5,752 bases of DNA, from NCBI GenBank assembly GCA_021299675.1, contig JAJTIF010000092.1, positions 1-5,752 on the forward strand. The letters are read 5' to 3'. This DNA comes from Pseudomonadota bacterium (GTDB lineage: Bacteria; Bdellovibrionota; Bacteriovoracia; Bacteriovoracales; Bacteriovoracaceae). Made by a program: the position numbers and the translations under genes. Positions 1-4,518 of the stretch are shown in pieces (the stretch's first letter is position 1; each line of letters starts with the position of its first letter). Under the pieces are notes generated by a model. The model saw only the letters and a list, made by a program, of their open reading frames with translations, was not told where the DNA came from and did no database searches.

Positions 1-252
1 GAGCTCGAGGTTCACGCGTGAGCCTTGAGTGAGCTTACCAAGATTTGTTTTTTCAAGCGTCACTGGAATCGCTTGGCAGCGAAAGGTACTGTCGGTGATT
101 TGCGTGGCAGTGAGGCACACTCCATTAGTGGCGACCGAGTCATCAATCTTAATCTGAGAGGCGAGGTTTGTTTCAATCACAAACTCACGACCCTCACGAT
201 TTTCAGTGACGCTCACAATCTTGCCTGTGTCTTGGATAAGTCCGGTAAACAT
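1..252 (-). CDS. ribE: Riboflavin synthase (alpha chain), N-terminal part, runs off the window
   Basis: Riboflavin synthase joins two molecules of 6,7-dimethyl-8-ribityllumazine to give riboflavin and a pyrimidine that is recycled; it is a cytosolic trimer. Only the first 84 codons are present, open to base 1. The protein begins MFTGLIQ, the invariant start of the family (Phe2 is part of the active site), and has DDSVATNGVCLT at residues 37-48, the signature of the first lumazine-binding barrel. The second barrel lies outside the window. The family usually has M-P/K-E-T after the first barrel core; here residues 62-65 read IPVT, so the Glu (about Glu66 in E. coli, aligned from memory) is Val64. 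The start is fixed by MFTG. No Shine-Dalgarno is visible, and a promoter sits directly before the ATG (separate entry). ribD, its usual neighbour, is on the same strand about 1.4 kb upstream. Confidence 0.93.
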   Translation of the reverse strand, partial: MFTGLIQDTGKIVSVTENREGREFVIETNLASQIKIDDSVATNGVCLTATQITDSTFRCQAIPVTLEKTNLGKLTQGSRVNLEL

Positions 253-288
253 GGCTCACACTATAGAAGGGTGGCGGAGTGTTGTCTA
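253..288 (-). promoter_or_regulatory. Sigma70-type promoter for riboflavin synthase, predicted leaderless
   Basis: On the minus strand, TAGACA (288-283; 5 of 6 match to TTGACA) is followed after exactly 17 bases by TATAGT (265-260; 5 of 6 match to TATAAT). Normal spacing puts the transcription start at about base 253, and the A of the ATG is base 252, so the mRNA would have no leader or one of a base or two. The lack of a Shine-Dalgarno before this ATG fits. This is inferred from motif match only. Confidence 0.6.
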
Positions 289-326
289 CTTTGAGAGTGG
301 TGTCAAAATGGCCTTGTCGAAGAAGG

Positions 327-357
327 TGCCAGCCTCTTTTCTTGAACGAGGCTGGCA
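327..357. repeat. Perfect 10-bp hairpin, REP-like; possible weak terminator
   Basis: TGCCAGCCTC (327-336) and GAGGCTGGCA (348-357) form a perfect 10-bp stem with an 11-base loop. The hairpin lies after the stop of the small zf-TFIIB-like gene and before the riboflavin synthase promoter. On the minus strand it is followed by CCTTCTTCG rather than a U-run, so it is at best a weak intrinsic terminator. Its left arm with flanks, AGGTGCCAGCCTCTTTT (325-341 region), recurs inverted at 800-817, which suggests a dispersed REP-like element. Confidence 0.7.
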
Positions 358-380
358 GTATTTCTTAATGGGGCGCTGAA

Positions 381-704
381 CTAATCGAAGATGTCAAAGA
401 TAGACTTGAGTTTGTTCTTCTTACCGTACTTGCGTTTGTAGTAGTCATCGTAATCGTCATCGTGCTTGTAGCTAGGTCGCTGGCCTGTGCTAGACTTCGG
501 GATGTGGGAGACAAGCTTTCGGTATTCGGCGTATTCCTCTCTGTCCGCAGCGGCAGCGGAGTTGAGGACCTCGAGTAACTTCTCCAGCTCGCCGCGATCA
601 AGCCAGATCCCTCCTGACACCGGACAGCGGTCGATCTCGATACCGTTGCGATAGATTTGTTGCATGGGGGTTGTGTTGTCTATGGGACTCACTAGTAAGG
701 GCAT
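381..704 (-). CDS. Small zf-TFIIB-like protein with depleted zinc ligands
   Basis: This 107-residue protein belongs to the TFIIB-type zinc-ribbon family of small bacterial proteins, whose function is poorly known. The diagnostic stretch is GIEIDRCPVSGGIWLDRGE at residues 21-39, followed by LEKLL. In the classical family an N-terminal CPxC and this CPxCGG give four zinc-binding cysteines. Here the first pair reads SPID (residues 6-9) and the second CPVS (27-30), so only Cys27 remains and zinc binding is doubtful. Residues about 45-65 look helical and rich in Ala and Glu. The tail has an acidic, Tyr-rich patch (DDDYDDYY), a basic patch (KRKYGKKNK) and ends SIFDIFD. The ATG at 704 has a good Shine-Dalgarno, GAGGTG (714-709), four bases away. 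It stands alone between two repeat hairpins. A Cys-poor subfamily may exist; I am sure of the fold family, not of a role. Confidence 0.85.
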   Translation of the reverse strand: MPLLVSPIDNTTPMQQIYRNGIEIDRCPVSGGIWLDRGELEKLLEVLNSAAAADREEYAEYRKLVSHIPKSSTGQRPSYKHDDDYDDYYKRKYGKKNKLKSIFDIFD

Positions 705-721
705 AACTCACCTCGTTTTTT

Positions 722-756
722 TTGGTGAATTGTTACACAAAAACATCGCAGGTAAA
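722..756 (-). promoter_or_regulatory. Candidate promoter for the zf-TFIIB-like gene
   Basis: On the minus strand, TTTACC (756-751; 4 of 6) is followed after 16 bases by AACAAT (734-729; 4 of 6), preceded by TG one base earlier as in an extended -10. The predicted start near base 722 gives a leader of about 17 bases that includes the A8 run (723-716) and the GAGGTG ribosome site. The elements are individually weak; the placement makes it plausible. Confidence 0.33.
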
Positions 757-761
757 AGCTC

Positions 762-813
762 GCCAAACCTCACTTCGATTTTTTAGAAGTATCCGTTCTA
801 AAAAGAGGCTGGC
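762..813. repeat. Composite imperfect hairpin in the spacer
   Basis: A perfect AT-only inner stem, TTTTTAGAA (780-788) and TTCTAAAAA (796-804) with a 7-base loop, sits inside outer arms: CCTC (768-771) pairs with GAGG (805-808), and GCCA (762-765) with TGGC (810-813). An 8-base bulge lies on the left side (772-779). The right arm carries the second copy of the REP-like sequence also found at 325-341. It lies between the hypothetical gene and the zf-TFIIB-like gene and could fold in either transcript. No U-tract makes it a standard terminator. Confidence 0.5.
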
Positions 814-817
814 ACCT
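800..817. repeat. Inverted copy of the REP-like sequence at 325-341
   Basis: AAAAGAGGCTGGCACCT (801-817) is the exact reverse complement of AGGTGCCAGCCTCTTTT (324-340 region). A 17-base match in inverted orientation about 460 bases apart is very unlikely by chance. The two copies bracket the zf-TFIIB-like gene with its promoter. Confidence 0.75.
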
Positions 818-836
818 GATTTAGGCACCTGATTTA
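811..836. repeat. Perfect 13-bp tandem duplication
   Basis: GGCACCTGATTTA occurs twice head to tail, at 811-823 and 824-836, with no mismatch. The first copy overlaps the REP-like sequence, so the duplication probably arose by slippage or unequal pairing at its edge. Confidence 0.85.
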
Positions 837-851
837 TATTAGGTATTCAAT

Positions 852-1196
852 TCATCCGTTCTTTCGTGAGAGCTGAACTTGCCCTTTGTATCCACCATCT
901 TTATCGTAGAACTCGCCTCGAAGAAGGTTTGAGTTAGAGATATCAAGAATAATAAAAGATCCTGGCGCAGGTTCCATATAGATCTCATTACCTTTATCCT
1001 TTATTGGCTTGAGTTTCGCGTTCGCTCCTGTGTTGAGAGAGTTTGAATAAGTAAAACCATCAGGGTCAGTGATTTTACATAGAATAGAGCCACTTAGTTT
1101 TTTTCTCTTGTCTGAGATCCACTTCAAATTCAATGAAGTCGACCCTTCCTTTGTTTTTTCCTGATTGAATAGTAAAAGTTCCTTCGAAGAGTCCAT
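852..1196 (-). pseudogene. C-terminal part of the broken hypothetical gene, displaced by frameshift
   Basis: This open frame holds what looks like the missing C-terminal domain of the gene that starts at 1680. The in-frame ATG at 1196 has no recognisable ribosome site and lies inside the upstream frame, so I do not think it is a separate gene. The sequence has alternating hydrophobic residues and Gly turns, as in a beta-sheet domain: SLNLKW, KLSGSILCKI, DPDGFTYS, APGSFIILD, LRGEFYDKDGGYKGQVQL. It ends with TGA at 854-852, just before the repeat-rich spacer. Removing one base from an A-run in the 1098-1196 overlap joins both parts into one frame of about 275 residues. The family was not recognised. 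Confidence 0.6.
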
Positions 1197-1680
1197 TTAT
1201 TGCCTTTACCTGTGGAGTGAACTCAGTAAAAGGTTTTGCTATTTGAAAATTAATCATCCTCTCTTGCTTTATCAATTCATCATTTTTTTGTTTTTGATCA
1301 AGAGAGTCTTTATGAGTAAGCCTTCCAACGGGAGGAATTGTTTCAGCAGTTGGCATGCCAGTGTCTGGTTTCGTGTCTGAGGGGGCAGTTGCGACTTTAT
1401 TAAATGTTTGAGCTTCAAGTGTGTCTTTTTGGTTAACTTCGTTTTTATGGGCAAGGGTTGCTAGAAAGAGGATCACGGCCTTGCCGTAATAAGCCTCAGC
1501 AGCTGCTATTTGCTCTTCTTTCGAGGAGAGCTGCTTGATCGACTGAACCTTTTCAAGGGAGTGCTCCGTAAAGCTTGCATTTGTTAGTTCGGATTTGATT
1601 GGATTTGGGTACCGGAAACTGATGAAACCAACCAATACACCAAAAGCTAAACCACTTAAAAAAAGAAAGATTCTTTTCAT
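1075..1680 (-). CDS. Hypothetical membrane-anchored protein, N-terminal part of a frameshifted gene
   Basis: I do not recognise the family. The protein starts MKRIFLFLSGLAFGVLVGF, a short basic end followed by one hydrophobic segment (about residues 4-22) that acts as an uncleaved anchor or signal peptide; no lipobox Cys is visible. Then come a helical stretch (about 38-80), a Pro/Thr-rich linker (about 97-119), a charged helical stretch (about 120-142) and the beginning of a beta-rich domain (GLFEGTFTIQSGK, about 163-175). As written the frame ends after 201 residues; the domain appears to continue in the next frame down to 852. The ATG (1680-1678) overlaps the ribD stop as ATGA, so translation is probably coupled. 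Base composition is far more AT-rich than ribD (18 of 60 G+C in 1621-1680, 17 of 60 in 1261-1320, against 37 of 60 in 2101-2160), which hints at acquisition from elsewhere or weak selection. Confidence 0.6.
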   Translation of the reverse strand: MKRIFLFLSGLAFGVLVGFISFRYPNPIKSELTNASFTEHSLEKVQSIKQLSSKEEQIAAAEAYYGKAVILFLATLAHKNEVNQKDTLEAQTFNKVATAPSDTKPDTGMPTAETIPPVGRLTHKDSLDQKQKNDELIKQERMINFQIAKPFTEFTPQVKAINGLFEGTFTIQSGKNKGRVDFIEFEVDLRQEKKTKWLYSM

Positions 1681-2750
1681 AGAAATTTACCTGTGAATTT
1701 TATGTCACTGCCTATTGTCGTAACTTCCGTGCTCTGAAATTCAATTAGGCTTGCAATGTCTGGTAGTTTTAAATCAAAAAGATTCAGTCCCTGACCCATG
1801 ATTTTGGGAGCCAGGTAGAGCTGCAATTTGCTGACTTGTTTATGGGCGAGAAAAAGTGTGTGCAGGTTTGATCCACCTTCAAGCCAAAGAGAATGAATCC
1901 CAAGCTCGGCGAGTTTTTGGTAGAGCTCCTCGAAGGGAAAAGGTCTTAAGGTTGAGAGCCGGATGACTTGTTGAGGCGGCAGAACATCAATCGTCGTGTC
2001 AACGTGTGTGATCACAAAAGTGCGGTGGTGGTGTTCATCGGTCAACACCTGCGCCTCTTTCGGCAATTTTCCGGAGGCGGTGAGGATCAAACGATAGGGT
2101 TGCTTCTCGATCTTTAACTCTGGCAGGCGCACGGTGAGAGCGGGGTTGTCCCGGCGCAGAGTCTCGGCGCCGATTAAGATCGCATCATGCAGGAGTCGTC
2201 CGTGGTGGGCGTCCAGCCGCGCTTCAGGAGAGGTGATCCACTTGGATTCCCCGTTACTGAGAGCGGTTTTTCCATCCAGTGTGGCGGCTGCCTTGAGTGT
2301 GATAAAAGGCTTTTGGGTGCGCATGCGATGGAAAAAAATCTCGTTGAGTTTTTCTCCCTCATGCTCAAGAACGCCAGTGATCACTTCAATCCCAGCCGCC
2401 TCGAGCATTTTCACTCCATTGCCCGCGACCTGTGGGTTAGGATCAATGTTAGAGATGATGACTCGACTCACTTGGCGGGCCACGATCTCCGGTGCGCACG
2501 GAGGCGTAAGTTTTTTTGTATGCGAGCAGGGTTCGAGATTGATGTAGAGGTCACAGCCACTTAAATTATTATCTATATAGTTTTGAGAGAGAGCCGCTTC
2601 CGCATGGGGGCCGCCATGCTTGGCGTGAAAGCCTTCGGCGATGATTTTCCCATTTTTAACCAGCACCGCTCCCACCATCGGATTGGGCGACACCATCCCA
2701 GCGCCTTTGAGAGCGAGCTCAAAACAGCGGCGCATGAAACTCTCATGCAT
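1677..2750 (-). CDS. ribD: Bifunctional riboflavin biosynthesis deaminase/reductase RibD
   Basis: RibD deaminates 2,5-diamino-6-ribosylamino-pyrimidinone phosphate and then reduces the ribose side chain with NADPH, the second and third steps of riboflavin synthesis, in the cytosol. The N-terminal deaminase domain shows SPNPMVGAVLV (21-31), the catalytic HAE (49-51) and the zinc site LEPCSH...TPPC (Cys75 and Cys85). The C-terminal reductase has KAAATLDGK (153-161), the SKWITSPEAR and DAILIGAETLRRDNPALTVR blocks, and EGG (291-293). The zinc loop is one residue longer than the usual CSHTGRTPPC (CSHTKKLTPPC). I place the start at ATG 2750, giving 357 residues and the family-like opening MHESFMRRCFELALKG. 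The frame is open further upstream but the 26 extra residues lie over the recombinase gene and do not look like RibD. It overlaps the recombinase by 8 bp and the following gene by 4 bp, so it sits in one transcription unit. No FMN riboswitch was seen. Confidence 0.95.
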   Translation of the reverse strand: MHESFMRRCFELALKGAGMVSPNPMVGAVLVKNGKIIAEGFHAKHGGPHAEAALSQNYIDNNLSGCDLYINLEPCSHTKKLTPPCAPEIVARQVSRVIISNIDPNPQVAGNGVKMLEAAGIEVITGVLEHEGEKLNEIFFHRMRTQKPFITLKAAATLDGKTALSNGESKWITSPEARLDAHHGRLLHDAILIGAETLRRDNPALTVRLPELKIEKQPYRLILTASGKLPKEAQVLTDEHHHRTFVITHVDTTIDVLPPQQVIRLSTLRPFPFEELYQKLAELGIHSLWLEGGSNLHTLFLAHKQVSKLQLYLAPKIMGQGLNLFDLKLPDIASLIEFQSTEVTTIGSDIKFTGKFL

Positions 2751-3672
2751 AGGGGATGTCCAGATAGATAGGTTTTTGGGTGTTAAAGACCTCGTTATAC
2801 AGGGCCATGTCGTAGTCAGGGGCGACACCCAGCCACTCTTTGATCTGGGAGGTTGGAATCATGAGATTCATCCAACGAAAAACACAAGCCTGACGAAGAT
2901 TTCGGGCCGTGATATCCGTTTTTGTTTTCTCGCGAATCGATTCAAACACCAACTCAATCCCACGAGGTGAAAGTGTGCCAGAGAGGATCTTGAAGGGGTT
3001 CGCGTTGAAGAAAAGATGGCTGGGTTTTTGTGCCAGATTCCAGTTCTCCATCAGAGTGACTTTATAGGTTTTAAACATCTCGGAGAAGCCGGGACTTAAG
3101 GGGATGGAGTAGGGCTCGCGTTTGTCCGGACGGACCAGCACGCGAGGACCTTTTTTATCAATCAGGATATCACTCATCTCAAGCCTTGAGAGATCACTCA
3201 CCTTGAGACCTGATTCATAGATGAGCGCGAAGATGATCAGGTTGCGCTGGACCATGAGAAGAGAGAGGCCGCTCTCAGAGAGTGAGAGTTTGATCAAGCT
3301 GTCTTTGACTTTGATCAGATCTTTGAAGCTTGGGGGATTGGGTTTCTCGAGCAGCTTGGGTGCCACGGGCATCTGTTTGATGGGGTTCAAGGGAAAGCTG
3401 TGGCGGACCACCAGAAAATCAAAATAGAGCCTCAGGGCCTGAACGCGGCGGCGGATAGAGTTGGGTGAGCCGTAGGTGTTTTCCAGAAACTGCGCGTACT
3501 CCTGGGCCTCTTTAGGCGCGAAGGTTTTGAGCATCAGCGGACGGTTGTGCTGGGTCAGGAATTTATTAAAAGCCTCCAGGTCAGCCCGGTAGTTTTTCAG
3601 AGTATTAAAACTCTTTCCCTGAGTTTTGAGCTGTTTGAGGAATTCCTGTTGAGTCACAATAAGATCGATCAT
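2743..3672 (-). CDS. XerC/XerD-like tyrosine recombinase with degenerate active site
   Basis: The protein (309 residues; XerC/D are about 300) has the two-domain plan of a tyrosine recombinase. An N-terminal core-binding domain comes first (about 5-95, with NTLKNYRADLEAFNKFL). A C-terminal catalytic domain (about 115-300) follows, with QRNLIIFALIYESGLKVSDL, VLVRPDKREPYSIPLS, TARNLRQA, IKEWLG and ALYNEVF. The nucleophile Tyr292, the second Arg (Arg260) and perhaps Lys184 are kept. Three other positions have changed: the first Arg is Lys157 (GLKVSDL against GLRVSEL), the His of HxxR is Arg257, and the His of LGH is Val283. Efficient strand exchange is therefore doubtful. I chose ATG 3672. A GTG at 3756 is in frame but would add 28 residues over the rnc promoter. 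ribD overlaps its 3' end by 8 bp. It may be a retained DNA-binding paralogue; dif-site resolution is unlikely to be its main job. Confidence 0.85.
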   Translation of the reverse strand: MIDLIVTQQEFLKQLKTQGKSFNTLKNYRADLEAFNKFLTQHNRPLMLKTFAPKEAQEYAQFLENTYGSPNSIRRRVQALRLYFDFLVVRHSFPLNPIKQMPVAPKLLEKPNPPSFKDLIKVKDSLIKLSLSESGLSLLMVQRNLIIFALIYESGLKVSDLSRLEMSDILIDKKGPRVLVRPDKREPYSIPLSPGFSEMFKTYKVTLMENWNLAQKPSHLFFNANPFKILSGTLSPRGIELVFESIREKTKTDITARNLRQACVFRWMNLMIPTSQIKEWLGVAPDYDMALYNEVFNTQKPIYLDIPYA

Positions 3673-3674
3673 AG

Positions 3675-3710
3675 TACAGTGATTTTGCCCTCTTAGGATT
3701 AAGAGGACAA
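3675..3710 (-). promoter_or_regulatory. Candidate promoter for the recombinase-ribD unit
   Basis: On the minus strand, TTGTCC (3710-3705; 4 of 6) and CAAAAT (3687-3682; 4 of 6) are 17 bases apart. The predicted start near 3675 leaves only about three bases before the ATG at 3672, and no Shine-Dalgarno is close to that ATG. The boxes are weak; the spacing and position are what support the call. Confidence 0.3.
3689..3706. promoter_or_regulatory. 18-bp palindrome, operator-like
   Basis: CCTCTTA (3689-3695) and TAAGAGG (3700-3706) form a perfect 7-bp inverted repeat around GGAT, in the divergent spacer between the recombinase and rnc. It falls between the -35 and -10 boxes of the candidate recombinase promoter, where a bound regulator would block transcription. 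If transcription began further upstream it would instead be a small leader hairpin. A second, weaker inverted repeat, GACAAG (3706-3711) and CTTGTC (3723-3728), runs into the rnc -35 box. Confidence 0.4.
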
Positions 3711-3723
3711 GCCTCAAAAGCTC

Positions 3724-3759
3724 TTGTCGCGATGCAACTCTTTTGCTATAAGGCACCCA
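3724..3759 (+). promoter_or_regulatory. Extended -10 promoter for rnc-era-der
   Basis: TTGTCG (3724-3729; 4 of 6) and TATAAG (3747-3752; 5 of 6) are separated by 17 bases, and TGC directly before the -10 gives an extended -10 element. The predicted transcription start near 3759 leaves a leader of about 12 bases before the rnc ATG. This is one of the two best promoter matches in the window. Confidence 0.6.
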
Positions 3760-3770
3760 CTTAAATAAAC

Positions 3771-4508
3771 ATGTCCTCCCACTCAGAGGACCAGACGACC
3801 TTGGACGACCTTATGTTGATTGCTGAGAAAATCAACGGCCTTCTCAAAGACTGGGGGATTGATGTGATCCATTTCCCTAAGTTTCTTGAGGCCCTGACAC
3901 ACAAATCATATATCCATGAAAACTCAGATTTTCAGGGCGCAAGCTATCAGCGTCTAGAATTTTTAGGCGACTCAGTTTTGGGCCTCTTCGTCACCACGGA
4001 ACTCTACCTCCGTCATCCCACACTCCCAGAGGGAGAACTTTCAAAACTTAAAAGTTTCATCGTTCGGGAAGAAACGCTGGCCCAGATGGCCCGCGCCATA
4101 GGCCTCAATGAAATGATGCTCGTAGGGAAGGGCGAACAAAATGATCTCGTGGATAACGATTCCATCATGGCCGATGGGCTCGAGGCGCTCTTAGGGGCGG
4201 TGTACGTGAGCCAAGGTGTAGAGCGGGCACGGGTGGTGTGGGAGAGTTGGATCACAAAACTCGACGGCGACCTCTTCAGCCTACAGAATTTGGTGGAGTT
4301 CGATGCCAAATCCAAGCTCCAGGAGTTTTGCCTCAAGGCCTGGAAGAGCCTTCCCGTCTACGAAGCCCAGGAATTCAAGAATAAATTTCGCGTTACCCTG
4401 ATAATCCAAGACAAAGCCCTGCTCTCACGAGAAGACGTCTCCAAAAAGAAAGCCGCTTTGGTCTTGGCCCAGAGTTGTTTGAAACACCAGTTACACTTAA
4501 CCGTTTAA
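3771..4508 (+). CDS. rnc: Ribonuclease III
   Basis: RNase III cuts double-stranded RNA, above all to free the 16S and 23S precursors from the rRNA transcript. The catalytic domain (about 15-160) contains ALTHKSY (41-47), the signature RLEFLGDSVL (61-70) and DGLEALLGAVY (135-145). The metal ligands Glu63, Asp67, Asp135 and Glu138 are all present. The first Glu of the usual ERLEFLGD (Glu38 in E. coli) is Gln60. A double-stranded RNA-binding domain follows (about 170-242, SKLQEFCLKAW to SKKKAALVLAQ), but its usual GxG before SKK is missing. Length is 245 residues, slightly above the usual 220-235, owing to an N-terminal extension of about 12 acidic residues. The ATG at 3771 is the first possible start, since an in-frame TAA lies at 3762-3764. 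It has no Shine-Dalgarno, only an A/T-rich leader. A 6-bp stem, GTCCTC with GAGGAC (3773-3791), starts at the last base of the start codon. era follows after 10 bases. Confidence 0.95.
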   Translation: MSSHSEDQTTLDDLMLIAEKINGLLKDWGIDVIHFPKFLEALTHKSYIHENSDFQGASYQRLEFLGDSVLGLFVTTELYLRHPTLPEGELSKLKSFIVREETLAQMARAIGLNEMMLVGKGEQNDLVDNDSIMADGLEALLGAVYVSQGVERARVVWESWITKLDGDLFSLQNLVEFDAKSKLQEFCLKAWKSLPVYEAQEFKNKFRVTLIIQDKALLSREDVSKKKAALVLAQSCLKHQLHLTV

Positions 4509-4518
4509 AGGGATTCCC

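Noticed and set aside
25..294. Plus-strand frame of 89 codons at the left edge
   Set aside because: It is antisense to the riboflavin synthase start, whose MFTG and NGVCLT motifs are decisive.
253..380. FMN riboswitch upstream of riboflavin synthase or ribD
   Set aside because: No RFN-element conserved blocks are seen; the ribE leader is nearly absent and ribD starts inside the upstream gene.
365..601. Minus-strand frame of 78 codons overlapping the zf-TFIIB-like gene
   Set aside because: Ser/Thr-rich low-complexity shadow in another frame of a gene with a clear signature.
716..723. A8 run before the zf-TFIIB-like ribosome site as a phase-variation switch
   Set aside because: Eight bases is short, it lies between -10 and Shine-Dalgarno rather than in spacer or coding sequence, and nothing else supports switching.
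705..851. CRISPR array or tRNA in the spacer
   Set aside because: Only a single 13-bp tandem duplication and hairpins are present; no regular repeat-spacer pattern or cloverleaf.
2134..2564. Two plus-strand open frames over ribD
   Set aside because: They are antisense to ribD, which has clear catalytic motifs throughout, and their translations have no recognisable pattern.
2751..2828. 26-residue extension of RibD
   Set aside because: It overlaps coding sequence of the recombinase and does not resemble RibD; MHESFMRRCFELA matches the usual N-terminus.
3673..3756. GTG-initiated 28-residue extension of the recombinase
   Set aside because: It would lie across the rnc promoter and the palindrome, and the family start fits MIDLIVTQQEF at 3672 better.
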